Assembly (NCBI GenBank): GCA_017304475.1
Contig: JAFKKV010000013.1
Span: 310,001 to 374,000, forward strand
DNA length: 64,000 nt
Direction: 5' to 3'
Source of the DNA: Hyphomicrobiales bacterium
GTDB taxonomy: Bacteria; Pseudomonadota; Alphaproteobacteria; Rhizobiales; Phreatobacteraceae
Below the pieces are notes generated by a model, which was not told the DNA's origin, did no database searches, and saw only the letters and a list, made by a program, of their open reading frames with translations. Of this stretch, positions 53,026 to 61,765 are shown piece by piece (within the stretch, counting starts at the first letter, position 1; every line of letters begins with the position of its first letter). The position numbers and the translations under genes are program-made.

Positions 53026-53041
53026 GCTCAAAATTTTGAGC
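53026..53041. promoter_or_regulatory. Perfect 16-bp palindrome, candidate operator of the XRE-cupin regulator
   Basis: GCTCAAAATTTTGAGC is fully self-complementary. It lies in the divergent region between the regulator (start 52950) and the aminotransferase (start 53094), in a position to control both. A partial copy is upstream of the aldehyde dehydrogenase. Confidence 0.65.
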
Positions 53042-53093
53042 ACCAGCTAATCACGGCGACGACGCTCGCTTTTGACGCGTGAGGGAGATGACC

Positions 53094-54377
53094 ATGAGCA
53101 CTGCAGACCTTGCAACCCGCCAGAGCCAGGCCGTGCCGCGCGGCGTCGCGACCAAGGGCGTCTATGCCGTCCGCGCCGAGAACGCCACGCTGTGGGACGC
53201 CAACGGCAAAAGCTATATCGATTTCGCCGCCGGCATCGCGGTGGTCAATACCGGTCACCGCCATCCGGCGATCATCGAGGCGGTCAAGACCCAGCTCGAC
53301 GCCTTCACCCATACCTGCTTCCACGTCGCGCCCTATGAGAGCTATATCGCGCTCGCCGAGCGCCTGAATGCCGCCACCCCCGGCACCCATGCCAAGAAGA
53401 CCATGCTGGTCACCACCGGCGCCGAGGCGGTCGAGAACGCCATCAAGGCAGCGCGCCACTTCACCGGCCGCTCGGCGGTGGTCGCCTTCAACGGCGCCTT
53501 CCACGGCCGCACGATGATGGGCATGGCGCTGACCGGCAAGGTCTCGCCCTACAAGAAGGGCTTCGGTCCCTTCCCGGCCGAGGTGTTCCACGTCGCCTTC
53601 CCGAAGACCTATCACGGCATCGACACCGCCCAGGCGCTGGCCAACCTCAAGCAGTTGTTCCTGGCCGACGTCGATCCGGCCCGGGTCGCGGCCATCATCA
53701 TCGAGCCGGTGCAGGGTGAAGGCGGCTTCTATATTGCGCCCGCCGAGTTCCTGAAGGAGTTGCGCAAGGTCTGCGACGAGCACGGCATCCTGCTGATCCT
53801 CGACGAGATCCAGACCGGCATCGCGCGCACCGGCAAGATGTTCGCGGTCGACCATGCCGGCGTCGTGCCCGACCTCGTCACCATGGCCAAGGGCCTGGGC
53901 GGCGGCTTCCCGCTCGCCGCCGTCACCGGTCGCGCCGAAATCATGGATGCGGCCCAGCCGGGCGGCCTCGGCGGCACCTATGGCGGCAACCCGGTGGGCG
54001 TGGCCGCGGCCCATGCCGTGCTCGACGTCATCGAAAAGGAAAATCTCTGCGCCAAGGCGGCTGCTCTCGGCGAGATGATGATCGACCGCCTGAAGGAAAT
54101 GGCCAAGCGCAACTCCTTCTCCTGCATCGGCGACGTCCGTGGCCTCGGCGCCATGGTCGCCTTCGAACTGGTCAAGGATCGCGAGACCCGCGAGCCGGAC
54201 GCGGCCCTGACCTCGGCGCTGGTCGCCAAGGCCGAGGAAAACGGCCTGATCCTGCTGTCCTGCGGCCCCGACGCCAATGTCATCCGCCTGCTCGCGCCGC
54301 TGACCACCCCGATGGAACAGGCCAAGAAGGGCATGGACATTCTCGAGGCCTCGCTCGCGGCCATCGTGAAGAACTGA
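53094..54377 (+). CDS. gabT: 4-aminobutyrate/5-aminovalerate aminotransferase (class III)
   Basis: PLP enzyme moving the terminal amino group of GABA or 5-aminovalerate to 2-oxoglutarate. Class III signatures: YIDFAAGIAVVNTGHRHPAI, TTGAEAVENAIKAARHFTGR, FNGAFHGRT, IIEPVQGEGGF (E205), ILLILDEIQTGIARTGKMFA (D237), and the Schiff-base Lys in VTMAKGLGGGFPLAAVTG (K266). 427 residues, as in GabT/DavT. ATG 53094 is fixed by GGGAG 6 bases upstream; nearer ATG 53088 abuts it. A strong terminator follows. Confidence 0.93.
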   Translation: MSTADLATRQSQAVPRGVATKGVYAVRAENATLWDANGKSYIDFAAGIAVVNTGHRHPAIIEAVKTQLDAFTHTCFHVAPYESYIALAERLNAATPGTHAKKTMLVTTGAEAVENAIKAARHFTGRSAVVAFNGAFHGRTMMGMALTGKVSPYKKGFGPFPAEVFHVAFPKTYHGIDTAQALANLKQLFLADVDPARVAAIIIEPVQGEGGFYIAPAEFLKELRKVCDEHGILLILDEIQTGIARTGKMFAVDHAGVVPDLVTMAKGLGGGFPLAAVTGRAEIMDAAQPGGLGGTYGGNPVGVAAAHAVLDVIEKENLCAKAAALGEMMIDRLKEMAKRNSFSCIGDVRGLGAMVAFELVKDRETREPDAALTSALVAKAEENGLILLSCGPDANVIRLLAPLTTPMEQAKKGMDILEASLAAIVKN

Positions 54378-54405
54378 GCCTGACGCCTCGGGCTTAAAAA
54401 AATCG

Positions 54406-54438
54406 GGCCGCATCCGGGACACCGGATGCGGCCTTTTT
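54406..54438 (+). terminator. Rho-independent terminator after gabT
   Basis: GGCCGCATCCGG (54406-54417), loop GACA, CCGGATGCGGCC (54422-54433), then TTTTT. A perfect 12-bp stem followed by a T-run, 29 bases after the aminotransferase stop. A run of A on the other side (54396-54402) could let it also stop the convergent permease transcript. Confidence 0.92.
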
Positions 54439-54469
54439 CACGTCGGCCGTGTCGTTGGAGCCGCAGGCG

Positions 54470-55810
54470 TCAGCCGGCGACGTCCTCGTCATGGACCAGC
54501 GACTTGCGATAGGTTTCCGGGATCATCAGCACGACCAGGAACACCGCGACCGAAACCGCCGCCATGTAGATCGCCGGCGCGATCTTGCTGCCCGATTGCA
54601 GGATCAGCCAGGTGGCGAGGAAAGGCGCCGTGCCGCCGAAGATCGTATAGGCGAGATTGTAGCTGATCGCCGCGGCGCTGAAGCGGGTGCGGGTCGGGAA
54701 CAGTTCGAGCAGCGCAATGCCGACCGGCCCCCAGAACAGGCCACAGCCGAAAGCGAGCAGGCCCTGGCCGGCAATGGCGGTCATCAAGCTACCCTGGGCC
54801 GCCAGCAGATAGGCGGGGATGCAGACCGCGGCATTGATGGCCAGGCCGACCAGCAGGACCGGCTTGCGGCCGAAACGGTCCGACAAGGCGCCGCCGGCGA
54901 TCATGGCGAGGAAGGCGATGAACAGCGCGACACTGTTGGAGATCAGCGCGGCATTGCTGTTCAGCCCGACGGTCGCGACGAGATAGCTGACGAAATAGCC
55001 GGCCAGCGTATAGAAGCCGAGGCTGGAAAAGGCGGCCAGGGCGAAGGAGAAGGTCATGGCCTTCTTCTGGTCGCGCACGGCATCGCTGATCGGCGTCGCG
55101 GCGACGCGCCTGGCGGCCTGGGTCGCCTTGAAGGCCGGCGATTCATCGACCTGCTGACGGATATAGAGGCCGACAAGGGCAAGCGGGCCGCCGATCAGAA
55201 AGGGAATGCGCCAGCCCCAGGAGGCATAGGCCTCGCCGCTCAGCGTATTGGTCAGGAGCAGCACCAGGAGAGCAGCGGCGATCGGCGGCAGATTGGCGAA
55301 GGAATAGGTGAAGGCGACATAGAGACCGCGGCGGTCGCCCGGCGCATGTTCGGCGACGAAGGCATTGGAGCCGACCGTCTCGCCGGCGGCGGAAAGACCC
55401 TGGACCAGCCGGCAGATCACCAGGAGGATGGGCGCCAGGATGCCGACCTGGGCATAGGTCGGGAGAAGACCAATGGCGAGGGTGGCGACACCCATCATCA
55501 GGATGACGAAGGACAGCACGCGCCGGCGGCCGATGCGATCGCCCAGGCTGCCGAAGATGAAACCGCCGAGCGGGCGCATGACGAAGCCGACCGCATAGAT
55601 CGCGAAGGTCGACAGGAGCGCGGCGGTCGGATCCGAATTCGGGAAGAACAGCTTGGCGATGATCGCGGCCGAATAGGCATAGACGACGAAATCGTACCAC
55701 TCGACGAACTGGCCGATCGCTGCCGACGTCAGCACCCGGCGCAGCGCGCTCTTGTCGTGAACCGGCGTGGCGACGCCCGCCACCGCCGTTGCGCTTGACT
55801 GTGCGCTCAT
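54470..55810 (-). CDS. MFS transporter, metabolite:H+ symporter (MHS) family
   Basis: Secondary transporter of 446 residues with 12 hydrophobic helices. IGQFVEWYDFVVYAYSAAIIAKLFFP, FVMRPLGGFIFGSLGDRIGRRRVL (MHS motif) and the repeat ALSDRFGRKPVLLVG are typical of the 2-oxoglutarate/proline-betaine/citrate permease family. ATG 55810 has GGAGGA 6 bases upstream; the open frame before it has no membrane character. It follows a nitrilase-family gene by 85 bases and is convergent with gabT. The substrate is probably a dicarboxylate or amino acid, not provable from sequence. Confidence 0.9.
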   Translation of the reverse strand: MSAQSSATAVAGVATPVHDKSALRRVLTSAAIGQFVEWYDFVVYAYSAAIIAKLFFPNSDPTAALLSTFAIYAVGFVMRPLGGFIFGSLGDRIGRRRVLSFVILMMGVATLAIGLLPTYAQVGILAPILLVICRLVQGLSAAGETVGSNAFVAEHAPGDRRGLYVAFTYSFANLPPIAAALLVLLLTNTLSGEAYASWGWRIPFLIGGPLALVGLYIRQQVDESPAFKATQAARRVAATPISDAVRDQKKAMTFSFALAAFSSLGFYTLAGYFVSYLVATVGLNSNAALISNSVALFIAFLAMIAGGALSDRFGRKPVLLVGLAINAAVCIPAYLLAAQGSLMTAIAGQGLLAFGCGLFWGPVGIALLELFPTRTRFSAAAISYNLAYTIFGGTAPFLATWLILQSGSKIAPAIYMAAVSVAVFLVVLMIPETYRKSLVHDEDVAG

Positions 55811-55895
55811 GAAACGTCCTCCGAGACAGACCGGTTCACAACCGGCTTTCTTGACATGTTGAAAGGGGCGAAGAGGCCGGGTCCGGCGCCCTCGC

Positions 55896-56732
55896 CTATT
55901 GCCTCTGCACGACGGCGTAGCGGCGGTGCTGCAGGCACGGCAGGATCTCGCGCACCGCATTCAACCGGGCCGATGTCAGCGTCGCGATCGCCAGCCCGTC
56001 GCCGCCGGCCGCGGTGGCGGTGGCGATGCCGCTGGGATCGACGATCATGCTCAGGCCGACCGAAAGCGGGGCCGGCTGGCAGGATGCCGCGACGTAGCAG
56101 GTGTTCTCGATGGCCCGCGCCTTCAGCAAGGTTTCCCAGTGCAGTTCCTTCAAGGGACCTGCCACCCAGCCGGATGAAACCAGCAGCACGTCGGCGCCGC
56201 GATCGACCAGCAGCCGGGCCATTTCCGGGAAGCGGATATCGTAGCAATTGAGCAGACCGAAGCGGAGGCCGCCGAGATCGAAAGTGGTCAATTCGGCGAA
56301 ACCGTCACGCAGCGGCGCCCGCTCGTTCTTGTCGGATTCGCGATAGTGGAACGCGTCATAGAGATGGAGTTTCTCATAGCGCCCGAGGCTCTCGCCCGTC
56401 GCGCCCGCGACGATCAGGGTATTGCGGGCGAGCGGGCCGCCGCCGTCGCTATACATGCCGGCCACGATGGCGATGCCGTGCCGGCGGGCGATGGCGTGAA
56501 TCTCCGCTTCGAAACGACCGCCGTCGCTGCGCGCCACTTCGGCGATCCGTGCCGCCGGGGCGGTGAAATCATACATGGCGGCTTCCGGAAATACGGCGAT
56601 AGCCGCGCCCTTGGCCGCGGCATCGGCCACCAATTGCTCGATGCCGGCGAGATTGGCCGTGACGTCGGCGGTGCCGGCGAACTGGGCGACAGCCACGGTC
56701 ACGGCAGCTTCGGCCAGGGAGGTGTCGGACAT
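55896..56732 (-). CDS. Carbon-nitrogen hydrolase (nitrilase superfamily amidase)
   Basis: Cytoplasmic amidase of 278 residues. The catalytic triad is Glu in AVFPEAAMYDF (E50), Lys in RYEKLHLYDAFHYRES (K121) and Cys in LLNCYDIRFPE (C163). The KLHLYDAF form is found in Nit/Rv0480c-like amidases. Activity on omega-amides or deaminated glutathione-like compounds is known for relatives, and DavA (5-aminovaleramide to 5-aminovalerate) belongs to the same superfamily. ATG 56732 has GGAG 8 bases upstream. First gene of a two-gene operon with the MHS permease, divergent from a LysR gene. Confidence 0.88.
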   Translation of the reverse strand: MSDTSLAEAAVTVAVAQFAGTADVTANLAGIEQLVADAAAKGAAIAVFPEAAMYDFTAPAARIAEVARSDGGRFEAEIHAIARRHGIAIVAGMYSDGGGPLARNTLIVAGATGESLGRYEKLHLYDAFHYRESDKNERAPLRDGFAELTTFDLGGLRFGLLNCYDIRFPEMARLLVDRGADVLLVSSGWVAGPLKELHWETLLKARAIENTCYVAASCQPAPLSVGLSMIVDPSGIATATAAGGDGLAIATLTSARLNAVREILPCLQHRRYAVVQRQ

Positions 56733-56881
56733 GAGTCAGGCTCCGGACGGAATGCGTTTGGGCATGCAGGGGCGCGGCCCTTCGCGGCGACGCGCACGGC
56801 GGGACGGAGCCGTCACCGGCCAGCCGGCGGCGCCTTCGGCTCGCTCAGGCCTTTGACAACAGAACTCCTGTCGAGTCTAAG

Positions 56882-56902
56882 ATCAATGATGGCGCCATTG
56901 AT
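56882..56902. promoter_or_regulatory. Candidate LysR operator
   Basis: ATCAATG - 7 bases - CATTGAT is a perfect inverted repeat, whose centre also contains the palindrome TGGCGCCA. It lies between the nitrilase and the LysR gene, 19 bases before the LysR start, where autoregulation would occur. Confidence 0.55.
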
Positions 56903-56920
56903 AACCACTGGGCATCACTG

Positions 56921-57814
56921 ATGCGACTTCCCGATCTCTCCCGGCTTCGCTATTTCGTCGCGGTCGCGGAGGCCCTGAGCTTTCGCGAAGCCGCCAGCCG
57001 CCTCAACGTGGCGCAGCCGGCCGTCAGCCGCGCCGTGCAGCAGCTGGAGGCGGAGATCGGCTTCAAGCTGTTCGAGCGCACCACCCGCCGCGTGGCGCTG
57101 ACCCCGGCCGGCGCCGTGCTGGCGCGCGAGGCGAACCAGGCGCTGCAACACTTGCAGCGCGCCGTCAGGGATGCGGGCCAGGTCGCGGCGGGCGATGCCG
57201 GCGAACTGGTCATCGGCTATTCGGCCCAGGCCACCCACGGACCGATGGCGGAGATCATCATCCGGTTCCGCAGCGCCTATCCGAATGCCCAGGTCAGCCT
57301 CTATTCGCTGTCCTCGCAGGAGCAATTGCCGGCGATCGAGGCCGGCCGGATCGATCTCGGCTTCCTGCTGTCGGCCGCCTGCAAGCCGCCGCTGCGCCAT
57401 GTCGTGGTGGCGCGCCAACGCTTCGTCGTGCTGATGTCGCGGCAGAACCCGCAGGCGGGGCGTGCATCCGTCAGCCTTGGCGAGCTTGCCGGCACGCCCT
57501 TCGTCATTGGCACGCCGAAGCGCTGGCTGAGCTTCCGCGCGCTGATCACCAATGTCTGCCTCGGCGCCGGCTTCGTGCCCGACATTGCCGAAGAGGCCGA
57601 CGACGTGCCGCTGCTGCTGCAGCTCGTCTCGCTCGGCCGCGGCGTGACCCTCTACGGCTCGGCCATCACGCCCATGCTGCAGCCGGACATCGTCGCCGTG
57701 CCGATCAGCGACCCGCATGCCAGTTTCGACATCAGCATCGCCTGGCACGAGAGCCGCCAGACGCGGCTCGCCACCGAATTCATCGCCTTCGCCCAGGCGG
57801 CGGGCGCGGCTTAG
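56921..57814 (+). CDS. LysR-family transcriptional regulator
   Basis: 297 residues. HTH LSRLRYFVAVAEALSFREAASRLNVAQPAVSRAVQQLEAEIGFKLFERTTRRVALTPAG, then a sensor domain LVIGYSAQATHGPMAEIIIRFRSAYPNAQVSLYSL typical of BenM/CatR-like LysR proteins. Divergent from the amidase-MHS permease pair, which it probably controls. Ends 1 base before the convergent ABC exporter's stop codon. Confidence 0.92.
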   Translation: MRLPDLSRLRYFVAVAEALSFREAASRLNVAQPAVSRAVQQLEAEIGFKLFERTTRRVALTPAGAVLAREANQALQHLQRAVRDAGQVAAGDAGELVIGYSAQATHGPMAEIIIRFRSAYPNAQVSLYSLSSQEQLPAIEAGRIDLGFLLSAACKPPLRHVVVARQRFVVLMSRQNPQAGRASVSLGELAGTPFVIGTPKRWLSFRALITNVCLGAGFVPDIAEEADDVPLLLQLVSLGRGVTLYGSAITPMLQPDIVAVPISDPHASFDISIAWHESRQTRLATEFIAFAQAAGAA

Positions 57815-57815
57815 A

Positions 57816-59681
57816 TCATTCGGCCGCCTGTTTCGGCTGGCCGATGAGCTTCGGCTCGACGATGAAGCCGCCGGACTGGCGCGCCCAGAGATCGGCATAG
57901 AGGCCACCCTTGGCGATCAGCACCTCATGGGTGCCCTCCTCGACGATGCGTCCCTGATCGAGCACCACCAGCCGGTCCATGATCTGTAGCGTCGACAGGC
58001 GGTGCGCGATGGCGATGACGGTCTTGCCGTCCATCAGGTCGGCGAGATTGTCCTGGATCGCCGCCTCCACCTCGCTGTCGAGCGCGGCCGTCGCCTCATC
58101 CAGCACCAGGATCGGCGCATCCTTCAAGATGACCCGGGCAATGGCGATGCGCTGGCGCTGGCCGCCCGACAGCTTGACGCCGCGTTCGCCGACATAGGCG
58201 TCATAACCGGTACGGCCTGCGGCATCTTCCAGCTTGGCGATGAAGCGGGCCGCCTGAGCCTTCTCGGCGGCGGCCTCGACCATGTCCTGGCTGGCGCCGC
58301 GCCGGCCGTAGAGGATGTTGTCGCGGATCGACCTGTGCAGCAGCGAGGTGTCCTGCGTCACCACCGAAATGGCGCCGCGCAGGCTCTCCTGGGTGACGCC
58401 ACGCACGTCCTGGCCGTCGATCGTGATGGTGCCCTGCTCGGCGTCGTGGAAACGCAGCAGCAGGCTCACCAGCGTCGACTTGCCGGCGCCCGAGCGGCCG
58501 ACCAGGCCGACCTTCTCGCCCGGGCGGATGGTCAGCGTCAGGTCGTCGATGACGGGCATGTCCTCCCGGCCATAACCGAAACTGACCTGACCGAAGCGGA
58601 TTTCGCCGCGGCTCATCTCCAGCGGCCTGGCATCCGGCTCGTCCTGCATGGTCAAGGGCTTGGAGATCGACAGCATGCTCTCCTGGACCATGCCGACATT
58701 CTCGAAAATGCCTTGGATCTCGAAAGCCACCCAGCCGGACATGGCGATGATCTGCGAGGTCAGCGGCAGGACCATGGCGAGCGTCGCGATATCGACGCGG
58801 CCGAGCTGCCAGAGATAGACCGCGACCGCCCCGGTGCCGGTCAGCAGAAACGCGTTGAGCCCGGTCAGAAGGAAGATGAAGAGCGTGTTCATCCGCTGCT
58901 GGGCGAAGAAGGCGTCGGTCAGTTCCTGCATGCTGTCGCGGACATAGCGGTCCTCGTCGTCCGACTTGGCGAACAGCTTGACGGTCAGGATATTGGTATA
59001 GCTGTCGACCACCTTGCCGGTGACCGCCGAACGCTTGGCCGAGGCCTCGCGCGACAGTTCGCGCTGGCGCGGAATGGTGAAGATGAGCAGCGCCAAATAG
59101 AGCCCGAACCAGACGATCATCGGCATGGCCAGGCGCCAGTCCTGCACCAGCATGAGGCCAACCGCGCCGAGGCCGTAGAAGATGATGTGCAGGACCGAGC
59201 GGATCAGCGCGACCAGGGTTTCCCGGACCGAGGGGCCGGCCTGCATCACCCGATTGGCGATGCGCCCGGCAAAATCGTTCTGGAAAAAGCCGAGCGACTG
59301 GCGGGCCACATGGAAATGGCTCTGCCAGCGGATCAAGGTGTTGAACGGCGGCACGATCGCCTGGTTGGAGATGAGCCGGTGCAGCAAGGTCACCCCGGGG
59401 CGGATCACCAGCATGACCAGCACCATCAGCGCGAGCGTCGGCCAGGCCATCGCGATCAACTGGTCGCGCGGGGTGTGGGCGAGCAGCCCGACCAGCTGGC
59501 CGATGAAATAGGGGACCGATGTTTCCAGGAGCGCCAGCACCAGGCTGACCACGAAAAAGGCCGCGAAGACGCCCTTCGCCTGCTTGGTGAAATACCAATA
59601 GAAGGCCAGCAGGCTCGTCGGAGGATCTCCGGGCGGCGGGGCGGCGGTCGGGTCGATACGACTTTCGAAAAAGCGGAACAT
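57816..59681 (-). CDS. ABC exporter, fused permease-ATPase (MsbA/multidrug-like)
   Basis: Half-transporter of about 621 residues. The N-terminal membrane domain (about residues 30-330, six helices) contains LGFFQNDFAGRIANRVMQ. The C-terminal ATPase has Walker A LVGRSGAGKST, signature LSGGQRQRIAIARVIL, Walker B ILVLDEATAALD and IAHRLSTL. Likely a homodimer exporting lipid or drugs. ATG 59681 begins MFRFFESRIDP; no strong ribosome-binding site is visible, and the upstream open frame has no similarity to exporters. Confidence 0.92.
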   Translation of the reverse strand: MFRFFESRIDPTAAPPPGDPPTSLLAFYWYFTKQAKGVFAAFFVVSLVLALLETSVPYFIGQLVGLLAHTPRDQLIAMAWPTLALMVLVMLVIRPGVTLLHRLISNQAIVPPFNTLIRWQSHFHVARQSLGFFQNDFAGRIANRVMQAGPSVRETLVALIRSVLHIIFYGLGAVGLMLVQDWRLAMPMIVWFGLYLALLIFTIPRQRELSREASAKRSAVTGKVVDSYTNILTVKLFAKSDDEDRYVRDSMQELTDAFFAQQRMNTLFIFLLTGLNAFLLTGTGAVAVYLWQLGRVDIATLAMVLPLTSQIIAMSGWVAFEIQGIFENVGMVQESMLSISKPLTMQDEPDARPLEMSRGEIRFGQVSFGYGREDMPVIDDLTLTIRPGEKVGLVGRSGAGKSTLVSLLLRFHDAEQGTITIDGQDVRGVTQESLRGAISVVTQDTSLLHRSIRDNILYGRRGASQDMVEAAAEKAQAARFIAKLEDAAGRTGYDAYVGERGVKLSGGQRQRIAIARVILKDAPILVLDEATAALDSEVEAAIQDNLADLMDGKTVIAIAHRLSTLQIMDRLVVLDQGRIVEEGTHEVLIAKGGLYADLWARQSGGFIVEPKLIGQPKQAAE

Positions 59682-59863
59682 GAAAAATCCGGTCGGAAAA
59701 GCATCGCGGCAGCGCGAAATACGCTGCGGCACGGCCGCGACTCGTTGGACGAAGAGGGATGGGCCGGGATTGTGACCTGGATAGGGTCGGGAGTCGACCG
59801 TCTGCGGCTCACGCTTGACCGAAGGCGGCCCGCATCCGACGATCCGGCCAGGGGAGAAACGCC

Positions 59864-61222
59864 ATGACGATGACCAGACGCCAGGCGCTGCGCGCCATGG
59901 CCGCCGCTTCACTTGCACCGGCGGCATGGCCCCTGCCCGGTGCCCGGGCACAGGGCGGACCGCCGCCACCGGTGATCTTCGTCCATGGCAATGGCGACCA
60001 CGCGGCGCTCTGGCAGACCACGCTCTGGCGGTTCGAGAGCAATGGCTGGCCGCGCGACCGGCTGAACGCCTTCAACTTTACCGATCCTCTGTCACGCAAC
60101 GACGATGCCGTGCCGATGGCCGGCCGCTCGGGCACGGCGGACCAGCTTCGGGAGCTGACCGCCGTCATCGCCGAGGTCAGGGCCCGCACGGGCGCGCCGC
60201 GGGTCGCGCTGGTCGGCAGTTCGCGGGGCGGCTACGCCATCCGCAATGTCGTGGTCGAGGCAGGCGGTGGCCCCGGGGTGAGCCATGCCGTGCTGTGCGG
60301 CACGCCCAATCGCGGCGTGTTCGACTGGGACGCCAATCCGGGCAGCGAATTCAACGCACGTGGTCCCTTCCTGAAGCGGCTGAACGGTCACGACAGCGAT
60401 GTGATCCCCGGAACGGCCTTCCTGACATTGCGCAGCGACAGCTATGACAAATTCGCCCAGCCCGACGGACGCCTGCTCGGCCGCCCCGGCGTGCCGACCG
60501 GCATCACGGCCGAAGGTCCGTCGCTGCGTGGCGCCACCAATATCGTGCTCAACCAGCTGGACCATCGCGAGGTCGCGTTCCATCCGCGCGCCTTCCGCGA
60601 GATCTACCGCTTCATTGCCGGAACCGAACCGCGCACCATCGCGGTGACACCCGAAGCGCAGGTGACGCTCGACGGCCTCGTCACCGGCAATCCGGCGGGT
60701 GTGCCGACCAACCGGCCGGTCGCCGGCGCGAGCCTTGAAATCTACCGCGTCTCGGCCGAGACCGCCGAACGCCGGGGCGAGCCGGTGCTGAAGAAGACGA
60801 CCGGCGCCGACGGTCGCTGGGGGCCGGTGAAGGTCGCGCCGACCGACTGGCTCGAATTCGTCCTGACGGTGCCGGACCATCCGGTCAGCCACATCTACCG
60901 CTCGCCGTTTCCGCGCTCGTCCGATGTCGTGCACCTGAGGCCGGCCCGGCCTTTCGCTGAAGCCGACAAGGCGGCCGGCGCGGTCGTCCAGCTGGCGCGG
61001 CCGCGCGGCTATTTCGGCATTCCGCGCGACGTCGTGCTGCTCGACGGCAAGGAACCCGCCGATGTCACCCGTGGCGTGCCGACCGACGCGACGGCGACGC
61101 TCCGCCTCGCGGCAGCCGATATCGGCCGGCCGGTGGTCGGGCTGTTCAACGAGGAGCGCATCGTCGCGCGCGCCTGGGCGGCGGCGGAGAACCATGTCGC
61201 GGTGGCCGAACTGACGTGGTGA
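59864..61222 (+). CDS. Secreted lipase/esterase-like alpha/beta hydrolase
   Basis: Exported hydrolase of 452 residues. A twin-arginine leader (MTMTRRQALRAMAAASLAPAAWPLPGARAQ) is followed by VIFVHGNGDHAALW (oxyanion region, 37-50) and the nucleophile in ALVGSSRGGYAIRN (S120 in GSSRG). The C-terminal half (about 215-450) is beta-rich (LDGLVTGNPAGVPTNRPVAGASLEIYRV, then GPVKVAPTDWLEFVLTVPDHPVSHIYRS) and looks like a carbohydrate-binding or carboxypeptidase-regulatory-like domain. ATG 59864 has GGGGAG 7 bases upstream. Substrate unknown; a polyester or lipid is possible. Confidence 0.8.
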   Translation: MTMTRRQALRAMAAASLAPAAWPLPGARAQGGPPPPVIFVHGNGDHAALWQTTLWRFESNGWPRDRLNAFNFTDPLSRNDDAVPMAGRSGTADQLRELTAVIAEVRARTGAPRVALVGSSRGGYAIRNVVVEAGGGPGVSHAVLCGTPNRGVFDWDANPGSEFNARGPFLKRLNGHDSDVIPGTAFLTLRSDSYDKFAQPDGRLLGRPGVPTGITAEGPSLRGATNIVLNQLDHREVAFHPRAFREIYRFIAGTEPRTIAVTPEAQVTLDGLVTGNPAGVPTNRPVAGASLEIYRVSAETAERRGEPVLKKTTGADGRWGPVKVAPTDWLEFVLTVPDHPVSHIYRSPFPRSSDVVHLRPARPFAEADKAAGAVVQLARPRGYFGIPRDVVLLDGKEPADVTRGVPTDATATLRLAAADIGRPVVGLFNEERIVARAWAAAENHVAVAELTW

Positions 61223-61308
61223 AAGACCTCGCGGCATGATGGTGTCGGCATCGAAAAGATGCCGTCCAGAGCCGGTCGCGCGAGCCTGCCGGCGGCCGGC
61301 ACATGAAC

Positions 61309-61476
61309 TACGTCATCCCCGGCCGAGCGCAGCGAGGGGAAGGGGATCCAGGGGTTGCAGAGCTCCGGCTTCAACGCTGCGAAATGCCCCGGGGACGCAT
61401 GCGCTGAGTGCGCGGATGAAACGACTCCTGGATCCCCTTCCCTCCTTCGCTGCGCTCAGTCGCCGGGGATGACGTA
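61309..61476. repeat. Long inverted repeat element (palindromic repeat pair)
   Basis: The left arm (61309-61352) begins TACGTCATCCCCGGC and ends GGGGATCCAGG. The right arm (61427-61476) is its near-complete reverse complement, differing by a few inserted bases; the spacer is about 74 bases. This is the form of dispersed intergenic palindromes of GC-rich Rhizobiales-type genomes. No coding potential. The rest of the 61223-61765 gap holds only the short palindrome at 61667-61686. Confidence 0.75.
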
Positions 61477-61666
61477 GAGGATATGCCGGCAGTCGTTCCG
61501 CCATGGTCCCGGCTTGGCCGTGCTGCCCCTCCCCCTGCGAGGGCGCTGACGTGAGCCTCGAAGGACGACCGACCGACCCGCAGCGCCATTCTCCTGACCA
61601 CGGCCGCGAGGGGATGAGTTTCACTGCCGCTCCGGATCCGGCAGAAAGATCCGTCTTTTCTGAAAA

Positions 61667-61686
61667 ACCCTTATTGATCAATGGGT
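61667..61686. promoter_or_regulatory. AT-rich palindrome upstream of the small membrane peptide and metY
   Basis: ACCC-TT-ATTGATCAAT-GGGT: the central ATTGATCAAT is perfect, flanked by ACCC/GGGT with a two-base offset. It lies about 80 bases before the small gene at 61766. Possibly an operator or part of a promoter for the metY transcript. Role is inferred from position only. Confidence 0.35.
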
Positions 61687-61765
61687 AAAACCTGATCTTC
61701 TGGCGTCGGAACAAGCACCGATCGCCCAGCCGGCGGCCGGCGCGCCCACGCCACAGGGACTATCG

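Noticed and set aside
61680..61765. SAM-type riboswitch upstream of metY
   Set aside because: SAM-II and related motifs were looked for in the leader, but the conserved cores were not found; only a palindrome is present.
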